From NCBI RefSeq assembly GCF_032397745.1, contig NZ_CP135921.1:1-64000 (forward strand): DNA of 64,000 nt, written 5' to 3'. A program made the position numbers and the translations under genes. Below the pieces are notes generated by a model. That model saw nothing but the letters and a program-made list of their open reading frames with translations, was not told the DNA's origin and ran no database searches. Each line of letters starts with the position of its first letter. Positions within the stretch are counted from its first letter, which is position 1. This document shows positions 8,618-20,495 of the stretch, piece after piece. This DNA is from Bradyrhizobium prioriisuperbiae (GTDB lineage: Bacteria > Pseudomonadota > Alphaproteobacteria > Rhizobiales > Xanthobacteraceae).

Positions 8618-9043
8618 CTATTTCGGTTGGATCGCCTTTGCGCTCTCCACCAGCCGTGCTGTCGACGTGGCGGTTGCCAACGTTGTGCCAGCCTGGTCCA
8701 TCAACCGTCCCTCGATGAAAGCGACCGACTTTCCAAGCTGCACCACCTTGCCCTCCCCGACGATCGGTCCGACTTTCACGGGCTGCAGATAGTTCACGGT
8801 CAAACTGATGGTCGCCGTGTAGAGCCGGCCCTCGGTTTTGATGAACACGGCCGGGCCCATGACGTCGTCGAGCATGGCGGAGAGGATGCCGCCCTGGATG
8901 AAGCCGGCGGGGTTGCAGAAATCGATCTTGCCGTCGAAACCGATCCGGACGAATCCGTCATGCGGACGCGCATCCAGAAGGCGCCAGCCGAGCAGTTGCG
9001 AGCAGGCCGGTATGTCGAAACCATCGAGTGCAGTGCCGGTCAT
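8618..9043 (-). CDS. PaaI-type hotdog-fold thioesterase
   Basis: Protein of 141 residues with the hotdog-fold acyl-CoA thioesterase pattern: CNPAGFIQGGILSAMLDDVM carries the helix with the conserved G-G and acidic residue, and VNYLQPVKVGPIVGEGKVV is the usual central strand. Such enzymes hydrolyse acyl-CoA or aryl-CoA thioesters in the cytoplasm. The ATG at 9043 is preferred because GGAGGAGTCCC immediately precedes it; a longer start at 9061 would include that site within the coding region. It is divergent from the WYL regulator, sharing a 73-base gap that holds a perfect palindrome, so that regulator may control it. Confidence 0.85.
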   Translation of the reverse strand: MTGTALDGFDIPACSQLLGWRLLDARPHDGFVRIGFDGKIDFCNPAGFIQGGILSAMLDDVMGPAVFIKTEGRLYTATISLTVNYLQPVKVGPIVGEGKVVQLGKSVAFIEGRLMDQAGTTLATATSTARLVESAKAIQPK

Positions 9044-9085
9044 GGGACTCCTCCGCGACATTTGAAAGGCTTGCCTTACGCCCCG

Positions 9086-9111
9086 CCTCCTGACAGCGTG
9101 GTGTCAGGAGG
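9086..9111. promoter_or_regulatory. Perfect 10-bp inverted repeat covering the RBS of the WYL regulator
   Basis: CCTCCTGACA (9086-9095), spacer GCGTGG, TGTCAGGAGG (9102-9111). The right arm contains the Shine-Dalgarno AGGAGG, five bases before the ATG at 9117. As DNA it is a good operator for a dimeric regulator between two divergent genes. As RNA it would fold into a hairpin that hides the ribosome binding site. Confidence 0.7.
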
Positions 9112-9116
9112 CTTTC

Positions 9117-9788
9117 ATGAGACGCGCCGATCGCCTGCTCGACCTGGTCGCCCGCCTGAAGGCGAAACCGCTGGTGCGCGCCGACGAGTTGGCGGAGGCG
9201 ATGGAGACGTCGGTCCGTACCATCTATCGCGACATCGCAGCACTGCAGGCGCAGGGATTGCCGATCGAGGGCCAGGCCGGTGTCGGCTACATGCTGCGCG
9301 GCCATGTCGACCTGCCGCAGCTTGCATTCAACCACGACCAGATCGATGCCATTGCGCTTGGTTTGTCGTTCGTCGAACAGGTCGGCGATCCCGAACTGAT
9401 CGCCGCCGCCAAGGACGCCCGCGCCAAGATCGACGCCGCCTGGGCAAAACAGCCGACGCCGCCGCCGTCACAGCGCCGGCTGCGCGCCCGCCAACTGTTC
9501 GAACAGCGCGCGCCGCGTTGCGCGGCGCTGGTCCGCACCGCGATCCGCACCACCAAACTGCTCAGCTTCGGTTATCAGGATGCGCAGAGCCGCCGCACCG
9601 AGCGGCTGGTGCATCCGCTGGCGCTATCCACCTATGCCCATGGCTGGCTGCTGATTTCGTGGTGCCCGGACCGCAACGATTTCCGGGTGTTCCGGCTCGA
9701 CCGCATGAAGAAGGTCTCGATCAGCGACCAGGGGTTTGCCGAGGAAGCCGGCCGCGATCTCGCGACCTATCTCAAGCAGCGGCATTGA
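9117..9788 (+). CDS. YafY-type HTH/WYL transcriptional regulator
   Basis: Protein of 223 residues with an N-terminal DeoR-like winged helix (RRADRLLDLVARLKAKPLVR, AEAMETSVRTIYRDIAAL; residues 2-60) and a WYL-type ligand-binding domain (about 125-210), with LLSFGYQDAQSRRTERLVHP, HGWLLISWCPDRNDFRVFRL and DRMKKVSI. WYL proteins sense small ligands or nucleic acids and act as repressors or activators. The palindrome immediately upstream suggests autoregulation and joint control of the divergent thioesterase gene. The stop is followed at 9805 by a dispersed palindromic repeat. Confidence 0.9.
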   Translation: MRRADRLLDLVARLKAKPLVRADELAEAMETSVRTIYRDIAALQAQGLPIEGQAGVGYMLRGHVDLPQLAFNHDQIDAIALGLSFVEQVGDPELIAAAKDARAKIDAAWAKQPTPPPSQRRLRARQLFEQRAPRCAALVRTAIRTTKLLSFGYQDAQSRRTERLVHPLALSTYAHGWLLISWCPDRNDFRVFRLDRMKKVSISDQGFAEEAGRDLATYLKQRH

Positions 9789-9804
9789 TTGAGGCGGCAG
9801 CCTC

Positions 9805-9874
9805 GTAGCCCGCATGAGCGGAGCGATATGCGGGACCGACAGACCCCGGGTATCGCTGCGCTCACCCGGGCTAC
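9805..9874. repeat. REP-like palindromic repeat, copy 1
   Basis: Begins GTAGCCCGCATGAGCGGAGC and ends CGCTCACCCGGGCTAC. Each half is a small hairpin (CCCGCAT...ATGCGGG; CCCGGGTATCG...CGCTCACCCGGG) and the outer ends GTAGCCCG/CGGGCTAC pair. The same unit occurs six times in intact form in this window, always between genes. Confidence 0.85.
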
Positions 9875-9902
9875 GCAATGATCGTGTGCCAACGACCTGA
9901 TG

Positions 9903-10256
9903 TCAGGTCACCGGAATCTCGCGCGCCTTCCCGTCCGCAGTCCATTCGGTGGCGAGGCCGTGCGTGTTATCGACCAGCGCCATCAGATCGAAATAGCGGA
10001 TGGTGGGATCGCCACCCGTGCGCTTGCGCACGGCTATCAGCCATTCATCGTCATGGGCACGCTGCGCCGCCTCGATCGACGGCCAGATGTAGAGGCCCGC
10101 GCCCGTGCCGGCATCTTCGCCTAGCCCCCAGAGGAAATGCTTGCGGACCAGTTCCGGGTTGGCCGCCCACTTCGGCACGACAGCCCTGACCGCCTCAAGT
10201 TCGCGAGCGCGGTCCCAATTGTCAGGCAACGCGAAGGTCACGAGTTCAACAATCAC
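9903..10256 (-). CDS. YdhR-like putative monooxygenase
   Basis: Protein of 117 residues that matches the dimeric alpha/beta-barrel YdhR family by eye (MIVELVTFALPDNWDRARELEAV, PELVRKHFLWGLGEDAGTGAGLYIW, a helix AAQRAHDDEWL, and RYFDLMALVDNT near the end). The family is described as putative monooxygenases for small aromatic compounds; no cofactor residues can be named. It is flanked on both sides by copies of the same palindromic repeat (9805-9874, 10308-10376), so it forms its own transcription unit. Confidence 0.7.
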   Translation of the reverse strand: MIVELVTFALPDNWDRARELEAVRAVVPKWAANPELVRKHFLWGLGEDAGTGAGLYIWPSIEAAQRAHDDEWLIAVRKRTGGDPTIRYFDLMALVDNTHGLATEWTADGKAREIPVT

Positions 10257-10307
10257 GGTTGGCTCCTGTCATTTCAACGAGATGGTGATTGAACTATTCG
10301 GGTTTTT

Positions 10308-10376
10308 GTAGCCCGCATGAGCGGAGCGACATGCGGGAGCGGCAGTCCCAGGTATCGCTACGCTCACCTGGGCTAC
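10308..10376. repeat. REP-like palindromic repeat, copy 2
   Basis: Same unit as at 9805: GTAGCCCGCATGAGCGGAGC, then a variable centre, then CGCTCACCTGGGCTAC. It lies between the starts and ends of neighbouring minus-strand genes and has one base change in the outer right arm. Confidence 0.85.
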
Positions 10377-10394
10377 ATGCTCACGAGCCGCCAT

Positions 10395-12044
10395 TCACGG
10401 CCGCTCGCCCTCGCCGAGCAAGACCTCGCGCACCTCGTCGGAGAAATGCTTGCTGCGGCCCGCGATCACGACGGCGTCGGAATCCGCCGGGTCCGGTGTC
10501 CCCCGCGGCATGCCGTGGTCGAGCAATGCCCGTGCACAGCCGACCCAATCGCCGCCCTCGACCGGCTCATTGCAGGAGGCCCATGACAGCCCGCCCGAGG
10601 CATTGTCGCCGAAGCCGTGCTCCTCGGTCCAGCTCGCTCCGTGTTCGAGCAGGAAGCGCGTCAATCCGGCGTTGCCGCGAAACACCGCGAGATTGAGCGC
10701 GGATGCACTCCAATCACCGCCGCGCACCGCGATCGGCCATCCCAGTTCGACCATCAGCCTTGCCGCCTCGTCGGCGCCTTCCGCCACCATGTCCGGCAGC
10801 AGACGCAGTTGCGCCTCCGACAGCGCAGCCGGCAGATCGAGCCGCCGGGCGCCAATGCGCCGCGCCTCGGCGACATCGCCGCGCGTGCACGCCGCGATGA
10901 ATTGTTCGTCGTCCGGGATCGCTTCCGCAACCCCTCTCCCGCGCAGCACGTCGGCCACCTCACCGAGACCGAACTGCAGCGCCAGCCGGTAAGCGCTGAC
11001 GCCAGTCGGCGTTCGCACGGAGGGATCGGCGCCGGCATTCAGCAGCGCCTCGACATGCCGGCGGGAACGCCGCCGCCGGATCGCCCACAACAGTGGCGAG
11101 CCCCAGTCGGTCAGCGGCGCATTGCCGGCCGGCTCGTTTGGATCGCCACCATGCTGGAGCAACAGCTCGAACACGCCGAAATTGTCGAGATCGAGCGACC
11201 GGTAAAGCGCATTGGAGCCGGCGATGCGGGCGCCACGCTCCAGCAGCAGGCGGGTGCAGGTGGGGTTGTCCAGCGAATGGTAAAGCGATTCACCGTCGTT
11301 GGGATCGGCACCGGCGTCGAGCAGCAGGTTCGTCAACACGGGATCGAAATTCTTTCCGGCGGCGCCGTAGAGCGCGGAGAGCGGATTGCGCTCGTCCGGT
11401 TCGGTCACGGATGCCGGCGGCCAGCGATTGCCGATGTGCTGGTTGGGATCGGCACCGGCCGCGAGCAGAACGCGCGCGCAACGATGCAGACGCTCGCGAA
11501 ATTCCGGCACCTGCAGCAGGCCGGAATGAGTGACGGCGACCAGCGGCGGCAGTTGCAGCGGCCCGCCGGGGCGATTGACCCAGGCAGGATCGGCCGCAGT
11601 CATCAGCCGCAGCGCGTCCTCATCGCCGATTGCGCAGGCAAGATACGAACTGCCCGCGGCGAGCTCTGGAGTCTCAGCAAGCATGCGGATCGCAACACGG
11701 GGATTGGCGCGATTGAAGCTGCCATCGACATCACCGGCGTAAATCAGGCCCAGCCAGCGCAGCACGCGCGCCGCGTGCGCGTCCTGCAGCGACGGTTGCG
11801 CTTCGACGTATCGTTTCAGGTCGACCCACGACACAAAACCATGGTCGCGCGCGATGCACGATTGTGCATCGTGCAGACGCAGCTGCAGCGCGACGATCTC
11901 GTCGTCGCTGCGGCCCGCGGCGGCCGGGAGCGCGTCGCGAAACCGCGCGAGCGCCGCCGCGTCGCGGTTGCGGGTGCCGCGGATCAGGTCCTTGGCCTGC
12001 TTCTTCAGGTGATCGAGATTCAAACGATCGGGCGATCGGGTCAT
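10395..12044 (-). CDS. Ankyrin-repeat protein
   Basis: Cytoplasmic protein of 549 residues. An N-terminal helical region (about 1-80, LDHLKKQAKDLIRGTRNRD...ARDHGFVSWVDLKRYVEA) is typical of a group of rhizobial ankyrin proteins. Ankyrin units follow through most of the length, for example VLLAAGADPNQH, LLLDAGADPNDGESL, LLLERGARIAGSNALYRSL, LLQHGGDPNEPAG, LLNAGADPSVRTPTGVSAYRL and FLLEHGASWTEEHGF. It probably mediates protein binding; no enzymatic domain is visible. It is divergent from a secreted proline-rich protein; the 284-base gap holds both promoters. Confidence 0.85.
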   Translation of the reverse strand: MTRSPDRLNLDHLKKQAKDLIRGTRNRDAAALARFRDALPAAAGRSDDEIVALQLRLHDAQSCIARDHGFVSWVDLKRYVEAQPSLQDAHAARVLRWLGLIYAGDVDGSFNRANPRVAIRMLAETPELAAGSSYLACAIGDEDALRLMTAADPAWVNRPGGPLQLPPLVAVTHSGLLQVPEFRERLHRCARVLLAAGADPNQHIGNRWPPASVTEPDERNPLSALYGAAGKNFDPVLTNLLLDAGADPNDGESLYHSLDNPTCTRLLLERGARIAGSNALYRSLDLDNFGVFELLLQHGGDPNEPAGNAPLTDWGSPLLWAIRRRRSRRHVEALLNAGADPSVRTPTGVSAYRLALQFGLGEVADVLRGRGVAEAIPDDEQFIAACTRGDVAEARRIGARRLDLPAALSEAQLRLLPDMVAEGADEAARLMVELGWPIAVRGGDWSASALNLAVFRGNAGLTRFLLEHGASWTEEHGFGDNASGGLSWASCNEPVEGGDWVGCARALLDHGMPRGTPDPADSDAVVIAGRSKHFSDEVREVLLGEGERP

Positions 12045-12328
12045 CGGAAACCTCCGTGCAAAACTGCGCCGACGACCCGCAAAACCGGCTGCACAAAGGC
12101 TCTAGATGCAATGTGAAAGCTGCAAGTGGGTTCAACCCTTCCCGCGGGCCCGGGCGCGGCTTGCACCGCGGTTGCGATGATATGGCCATCGCTCATACCG
12201 GTCAACGGGACGACACTGCGCCGGCGACAGCACGCCCGAATTTGGTCGCGAGCCGTCCAAGATTGCGACCCATTGCCACCCAAATTGTCATCGAAAACTT
12301 AAGGGGGGCTCGATCAGGGGACGACCAC

Positions 12329-13093
12329 ATGCCGAACCGAACCAGAACGGTTGCGTCGGCGATCGTTTGCGCAAGCGTGATCGCGACATCCGTTTCCTTT
12401 GCCAGCTTTGGCACCGCACATGCTGTCGACGAATGTCTGAGTGCGCCAAAGAGCAGCGCGCCGGCCGGCGCGCACTGGTATTATCGCAGCGACCGCCAAT
12501 CCAAACGCAAGTGCTGGTATCTGGCTGATATCCCGAAGTCGGACAAGGCGGCGCCACAGCGATCGGCGGCATCAAGCCCGCAGCCAGCGGCATCGAGCCC
12601 GCAGGCACCGGACACCAAACTTTCTCCCGCCATCGCGAACGCCCGCGCCGAACTGCCGCCCGAAACGGCCCCGATGGAACAACCGGCTGTGACCGCTGCC
12701 GCCATACAGCCCCCACCCACTCCGCCGACAAACGCAACGCCGGATCAAATGGCGCGCGACTCGCTTGCCGCGGCGCTCCGCGCTGCCGCCCAGCCGGACG
12801 CCAGCCATGATGTCGTGATCGCGGATGACAGTGTGAATGTCGAACCTGCTCCCGACACGAAGGTGGAATCACCGCTGCGCGCCGCCCCCGTTCAATTGGC
12901 GGCCGCTCAGCTTGCTCCCGAAACGGCTGCACCAGAAGCGACGACGACGGGGATGGCTGCGGCCAAGGCAACCACCCGCCCACTGCGCGACATGTTCGGC
13001 TGGATCCTGATCGGACTGGGACTGGTAACCTTCGCAGGCGGTTTGGTCATCAGGTTGACGTCGACCGAACGACACCAGGCTCTCAGCGCGTAG
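12329..13093 (+). CDS. Secreted/membrane-anchored alanine-proline-rich protein, unknown
   Basis: Protein of 254 residues. Signal peptide about 1-32 (ASFGTAHA), then a small cysteine motif ECLSAPKSSAPAGAHWYYRS with KRKCWYL (C36, C62), seen by recollection in many Bradyrhizobium proteins of unknown role. A long low-complexity Ala/Pro/Thr linker follows (about 75-215), and one transmembrane helix near the C terminus (MFGWILIGLGLVTFAGGLVI, about 224-243). The start at 12329 has AGGGG about 9 bases upstream; a longer open frame runs back over the divergent promoter. The stop codon TAG is supplied by the first bases of a REP-like repeat (13090). Confidence 0.7.
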   Translation: MPNRTRTVASAIVCASVIATSVSFASFGTAHAVDECLSAPKSSAPAGAHWYYRSDRQSKRKCWYLADIPKSDKAAPQRSAASSPQPAASSPQAPDTKLSPAIANARAELPPETAPMEQPAVTAAAIQPPPTPPTNATPDQMARDSLAAALRAAAQPDASHDVVIADDSVNVEPAPDTKVESPLRAAPVQLAAAQLAPETAAPEATTTGMAAAKATTRPLRDMFGWILIGLGLVTFAGGLVIRLTSTERHQALSA

Positions 13094-13168
13094 CCCGCAT
13101 GAGCGTCAGCGATATGCGGGAACGATCTCGCAATGCCCCCCGGGTATCGCTCCGCTCACCCGGGCTAC
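13090..13168. repeat. REP-like palindromic repeat, copy 3
   Basis: GTAGCCCGCATGAGCGTCAGC at the left and CGCTCACCCGGGCTAC at the right. Bases 13091-13093 are the stop codon of the gene to the left, so the repeat joined that coding sequence directly. It separates two convergent genes. Confidence 0.85.
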
Positions 13169-13186
13169 ATTCGGCAACGCTCTCCG

Positions 13187-14296
13187 TCACTCCCCCAACC
13201 CATGCGCGATCACCTTGCGCATGACGTTGGGTAGCGCTTCGTCCGCAAGTGTGGCGATGCTGACCCAGCGCATGCCGTCGGGCGCGCGGGTGCGCGGCGG
13301 CAGCGACGTGGTGTAGACCACGAGTTCCAGCGGAAAATGTGTGAACACGTGTGTCACTACGCCGACCTTGCGCTGCCAGCGCGAGGCCTCCTTGAACACG
13401 GGCGCCTGTTTTCGCGCGGCGGTGTCGTCATGACCGGCGAGCCAGTCGGAGCTCGGCACCTCGGTCATGCCGCCGAGCAGGCCCTTCTCCGGCCGCGTGC
13501 GCACCAGCAGTTCATGGCCGCGCGTCACCACGAACGCGGCGCCGCGGCGCAGCTCGCCGGTCTTCTTCGGCGCCTTGCGTGGAAACGTCTCCTGATCGCC
13601 ACGCGTCAACGCGGCGCAATTGTCATTCAGCGGACACAGCGAACACGCCGGCTTCTTCGGCGTGCAGATAGTGGCGCCAAGATCCATCAGCGCCTGGGCA
13701 CTGTCGCCGGCGCGCGACGGACCAAGCAACGTGGCCGCAAGCCGCTGGATCTCCGGTTTCGCTTTCGGCAAGGCGTCTTCGACCGCGTACAGCCGCGACA
13801 CCACGCGCTCGATGTTGCCGTCGACCGGCATGGTGCGGCGGTCGAACGCGATCGCGGCGATGGCGGCAGCCGTATAGGGCCCGATACCCGGCAGCGCGCG
13901 CAGCCCCTCCTCGGTATCGGGAAAGACACCGCCAAACTCGCGCGCCACCACCACGGCGCAGGCATGCAGGTTGCGCGCGCGTGAATAATAGCCGAGCCCG
14001 GCCCACATGCGCAGGACATCGTCGAGGCTGGCGCGCCCCAGCGCGGCCGCGGTCGGCCAGCGTGCGGTGAATTTCTCGAAATAAGGCCCGACCGCCTTGA
14101 CCGTGGTCTGCTGCAGCATGATCTCGGACAGCCAGACACGGTAGGGATCCGTGGTCTCGCCCGGCAGCGCGCGCCACGGCAGCCGGCGGCGATGCCGGTC
14201 GTACCAGGCGAGCAGCAACGCGGCCCGATCGGTGCCGCCAGTGGACGGACCGGATGGTTTCTTTCGCTGGAGCGTCGCGCCTGATAGACTCATCAC
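13187..14296 (-). CDS. mutY: A/G-specific adenine glycosylase MutY
   Basis: Base-excision repair enzyme that removes adenine mispaired with 8-oxoguanine. Of 369 residues. The catalytic glutamate lies in SEIMLQQTTVKAV, the helix-hairpin-helix in LRALPGIGPYTAAAIAAIAF, and the catalytic aspartate in PVDGNIERVVSRL. The iron-sulfur loop CTPKKPACSLCPLNDNC has the C-x6-C-x2-C-x5-C spacing. The C-terminal third is the Nudix-like 8-oxoG recognition domain (GAAFVVTRGHELLVRTRPEKGLLGGMTEVP, THVFTHF). Its start codon lies only three bases from that of the divergent dciA-like gene, if that gene starts at 14300. Confidence 0.96.
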   Translation of the reverse strand: MMSLSGATLQRKKPSGPSTGGTDRAALLLAWYDRHRRRLPWRALPGETTDPYRVWLSEIMLQQTTVKAVGPYFEKFTARWPTAAALGRASLDDVLRMWAGLGYYSRARNLHACAVVVAREFGGVFPDTEEGLRALPGIGPYTAAAIAAIAFDRRTMPVDGNIERVVSRLYAVEDALPKAKPEIQRLAATLLGPSRAGDSAQALMDLGATICTPKKPACSLCPLNDNCAALTRGDQETFPRKAPKKTGELRRGAAFVVTRGHELLVRTRPEKGLLGGMTEVPSSDWLAGHDDTAARKQAPVFKEASRWQRKVGVVTHVFTHFPLELVVYTTSLPPRTRAPDGMRWVSIATLADEALPNVMRKVIAHGLGE

Positions 14297-14299
14297 ACT

Positions 14300-14800
14300 A
14301 TGTATGCAGCACGCCGATCGATGAACAAGCCCGGACCGATCACCGCCAAACCGTTATCCGTGCTCGCCGGCAAGGCGATCAACGACGTGTTCGCGCGCCA
14401 GGGCTTCGCCTCGCGCGAACTGGTGACGCGCTGGGCCGAGATCGGCGGCGCCGAGATCGCCAAACATACGCAGCCGCTGAAGATTCAATGGCCGCGGCCG
14501 GTCGAGGGCCAGCCGCAGGAACCGGCAACCCTGGTGCTGCGGGTGGAAGGGCCGATGGCGCTGGAAATCCAGCACACCTCCGATGTCATCATTGCGCGGG
14601 TCAACCGCTTCTTCGGCTGGAACGCGGTCGGCCGGCTGGCACTGCGGCAGGCGCCGCTATCGCGCCCGCTCAGGCCCAAGCGGCGCCCCCCGCCCGACGC
14701 CGCGGAAGTGGCCAAAGTGGCCGAAACGCTGACCTCGGTGGAAGATGACGATTTGCGGACCGCCCTGGCCCGGCTCGGCGCCTCGATCAAGCGGAAGTGA
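14300..14800 (+). CDS. DUF721 / DciA-like protein
   Basis: Protein of 166 residues of the DUF721 family, whose characterised members (DciA) help load the replicative helicase DnaB. Family features are LAGKAINDVFARQGFASREL, TRWAEIGGAEIAKHT and a conserved core LVLRVEGPMALEIQH followed by VIIARVNRFFGW. The C-terminal 50 residues are basic and disordered. The start may be 14300 or 14321 (MNKPGPIT); the second leaves 24 bases for the divergent mutY leader. The DsbA-like gene follows on the same strand after about 100 bases. Neighbourhood mutY-DUF721-dsbA-smc is, as I recall, common in Bradyrhizobium relatives. Confidence 0.85.
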   Translation: MYAARRSMNKPGPITAKPLSVLAGKAINDVFARQGFASRELVTRWAEIGGAEIAKHTQPLKIQWPRPVEGQPQEPATLVLRVEGPMALEIQHTSDVIIARVNRFFGWNAVGRLALRQAPLSRPLRPKRRPPPDAAEVAKVAETLTSVEDDDLRTALARLGASIKRK

Positions 14801-14907
14801 GATTTCGCGTTCACTCCGGTTCCGGCGCGCCATTGCCATAATTCTCGTTTCAAGTTAGCGAACGTGCGAGTTTTCAGCTTCTTGACCGCCGTTTCCGGAG
14901 CACGCCT

Positions 14908-15570
14908 TTGACCCTCACGCGCCGCGCTTTTTCAGCCATTCTGTCGATGACCGGTCTCGCCGCCCTTGTGGGCGTCTCTCCCTGGCGCCTGATCGGTCCT
15001 GCGTCCGCGCAGAGCCAGGTCGCCGCCGACGTGGCCAAGCCGAGCCCGCTCGGCGACATGGCGCTGGGCGCGGAGAACGCCTCCGTCACCATCATCGAAT
15101 ACGCCTCGATGACCTGCCCGCACTGCGCGGCCTTCACTCTCCAGGTGTTTCCGAAGCTGAAGTCGGAATACATCGACACCGGCAAGGTGCGCTTCATCTT
15201 CCGCGAATTCCCGCTGGACCTGAAGGCCGCCGCCGGCTCGATGCTGGCGCGCTGCGTCGCCAAGAGCGATGCGGAGAAGTATTTCGCCGTGGTCGACACC
15301 CTGTTCAAGCAGCAGGCCGACTGGGCGATGAACAACACCGTGGAATCCCTGAAGCGGATCGGCAAACAGGCCGGGCTGAGCGAAGACAGTTTCAACGCCT
15401 GCCTGAAGGATCAGTCGACGCTCGACGGCATCAAGGCGACGCAGGAATACGCCGCTGACAAGCTCAAGGTGAATTCGACCCCAAGCTTCTTCGTCAATGG
15501 TACCCTGGTAAAGGGCGAGACCTCGTTCGAAGGTTTCGAGAAGCTGATCAAGCCGCTGCTGAAGGCCTGA
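14908..15570 (+). CDS. DsbA-family thiol-disulfide oxidoreductase
   Basis: Exported thioredoxin-fold protein of 220 residues. The N terminus (TLTRRAFSAILSMTGLAALV) has twin arginines and a hydrophobic stretch, suggesting Tat or Sec export to the periplasm. The redox motif is CPHC (about residues 70-73, in YASMTCPHCAAFTLQVF) and the cis-proline is in VNSTPSFFVNGTLVKG, both typical of DsbA/BdbD-like enzymes that oxidise or isomerise cysteines. The start is TTG at 14908 with CCGGAG about 9 bases upstream. A terminator follows the stop. Confidence 0.9.
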   Translation: MTLTRRAFSAILSMTGLAALVGVSPWRLIGPASAQSQVAADVAKPSPLGDMALGAENASVTIIEYASMTCPHCAAFTLQVFPKLKSEYIDTGKVRFIFREFPLDLKAAAGSMLARCVAKSDAEKYFAVVDTLFKQQADWAMNNTVESLKRIGKQAGLSEDSFNACLKDQSTLDGIKATQEYAADKLKVNSTPSFFVNGTLVKGETSFEGFEKLIKPLLKA

Positions 15571-15607
15571 GTCAGCGTCGGCTATCCCTTGGGTTCCCGA
15601 TCAGATC

Positions 15608-15627
15608 ACGGCCGCGCAAGCGGCCGT
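15608..15627 (+). terminator. Rho-independent-like terminator after the DsbA-like gene
   Basis: Perfect stem ACGGCCGC / GCGGCCGT with a GCAA tetraloop, followed by CTTGCTCT. The T tract is weak. It lies 37 bases after the stop codon. Confidence 0.65.
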
Positions 15628-15838
15628 CTTGCTCTAAATAGCTGAAAAATTGTGGATAAAAGGCTTGGGATAAAGCCCAGGGAATCCACTCGCCCCGGTT
15701 GCCCTCGCAACGTGGCGTCGCCATTGTCGGTCGCTACAGGCCGCCGTCAGCGACTCAGTTACAATGGGGTCCAGGTGCGCTATCGCCTTGGCCCGGCAGG
15801 GAGATTTCCAGACCCCTGCCTACTAGAGCAAAGTGTCC

Positions 15839-19303
<3,465 letters not shown>

Positions 19304-19315
19304 CGAACATCAAAT

Positions 19316-19393
19316 GTAGCCCGGGTGAGCGAAGCGACACCCGGGTTTCCTTGCACGGCCCACCCCGGATATCGCTGCGCTCATCCGGGCTAC
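19316..19393. repeat. REP-like palindromic repeat, copy 4
   Basis: GTAGCCCGGGTGAGCGAAGC at the left and CGCTCATCCGGGCTAC at the right, in inverted orientation relative to copies 1-3 (the CCCGGGT half comes first). It lies 12 bases after the smc stop codon and just before the Rsm22-like gene. Confidence 0.85.
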
Positions 19394-19412
19394 GCGTTCG
19401 GAGGCGCGGCGC

Positions 19413-20393
19413 ATGGCATCTCATCTGCCACCCGGCCTTACGGCATCGCTTGCACGGCTTACTCAAGGCCTGTCGCGCCGGGATTTGTCCACGCGCGCAG
19501 CCAGTATTTCCGCAACCTATCGCAGTGGTGGAAGCTCGGCCGTCATCCGCAGTGACGGCGATGCGCTGGCCTACGCACTGGCGCGAATGCCCGCGACCTA
19601 TGCGGCCGTCGCCGCCTGCCTCGCCGCACTCAACGAAACCCGCACCGACTTCACACCGGCAAGCCTGCTCGATGTCGGAGCCGGTCCGGGGACCGCGACA
19701 TGGGCGGCCGCGGAGGCCTTTCCGCAACTTGCCGATTTCACCTTGCTCGACGCCAACCCGGCCCTGCGTACACTGGCGCTTGCGCTGGTCGATGGTGATC
19801 CGCGTCTCGGCACGTTGCGCTACGACGCCGGCGACGCGCGCAAGGCACTGGCGAGTGCCGGCGATTCCGATCTCGTGATTGCCAGTTACGTTATCGGCGA
19901 ACTGCGCGACAACGACCGCAGCAATTTTGCCGACGCCCTGTGGGCGAAAACGCGCGACACCCTGCTGGTGGTCGAGCCGGGCACGCCCGCAGGCTACGGC
20001 CGCATCATCGACCTGCGCGCCCGGCTGATTGCCGCCGGCGCGCATCTCATCGCGCCCTGCCCGCACGACCAGGCCTGCCCGCTGACGTCGCCGGACTGGT
20101 GCCACTTCACCCAACGGCTGGCACGCTCGCGCGACCACAAGCAGGTCAAAGGCGCGGAGGTGCCGTTCGAGGACGAGAAATTCAGCTATGTCGCGCTGGC
20201 GCGCTCACCACCGACGCATCGCCCGACGGCCCGCGTGCTGGCGCAGCCGATGGTCAGCAAAGTGGAGGTGACGGCCAAGCTGTGCAGCAACAACGGCCAG
20301 GCAGCGCTCGCCAAAACGCCACGACGCGACAAGGCCGCCTACGCGTTGGCCAGGCGCCTGAATTGGGGCGATGCAATCGGCGCGGGTGAGTGA
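19413..20393 (+). CDS. Rsm22-like SAM-dependent methyltransferase
   Basis: Protein of 326 residues resembling the Rsm22 family (mitochondrial small-subunit ribosome assembly and bacterial relatives). The SAM site is LLDVGAGPGTATWAA (about 89-103) and DFTLLDANPALRTLA. Family-specific cysteines occur in CPHDQACPLTSPDWCHFTQR (about 215-234), which in the family bind metal or an iron-sulfur cluster, followed by KGAEVPFEDEKFSYVAL. Ribosomal RNA methylation or a ribosome-assembly role is inferred from the family. The ATG at 19413 follows GGAGGCGCGGC. Confidence 0.85.
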   Translation: MASHLPPGLTASLARLTQGLSRRDLSTRAASISATYRSGGSSAVIRSDGDALAYALARMPATYAAVAACLAALNETRTDFTPASLLDVGAGPGTATWAAAEAFPQLADFTLLDANPALRTLALALVDGDPRLGTLRYDAGDARKALASAGDSDLVIASYVIGELRDNDRSNFADALWAKTRDTLLVVEPGTPAGYGRIIDLRARLIAAGAHLIAPCPHDQACPLTSPDWCHFTQRLARSRDHKQVKGAEVPFEDEKFSYVALARSPPTHRPTARVLAQPMVSKVEVTAKLCSNNGQAALAKTPRRDKAAYALARRLNWGDAIGAGE

Positions 20394-20495
20394 TCCAACG
20401 ACCAATATTTGCGGTATTTCGCCCGGTTGCCACGCGCCGCCAAATACCTATTCTGGCTGCCAGCATCGGGCTCATCCGTGCCATTGGAGGACGAC

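Noticed and set aside
10617..12116. Long plus-strand frame opposite the ankyrin gene
   Set aside because: Antisense shadow; the minus strand has clear ankyrin repeats.
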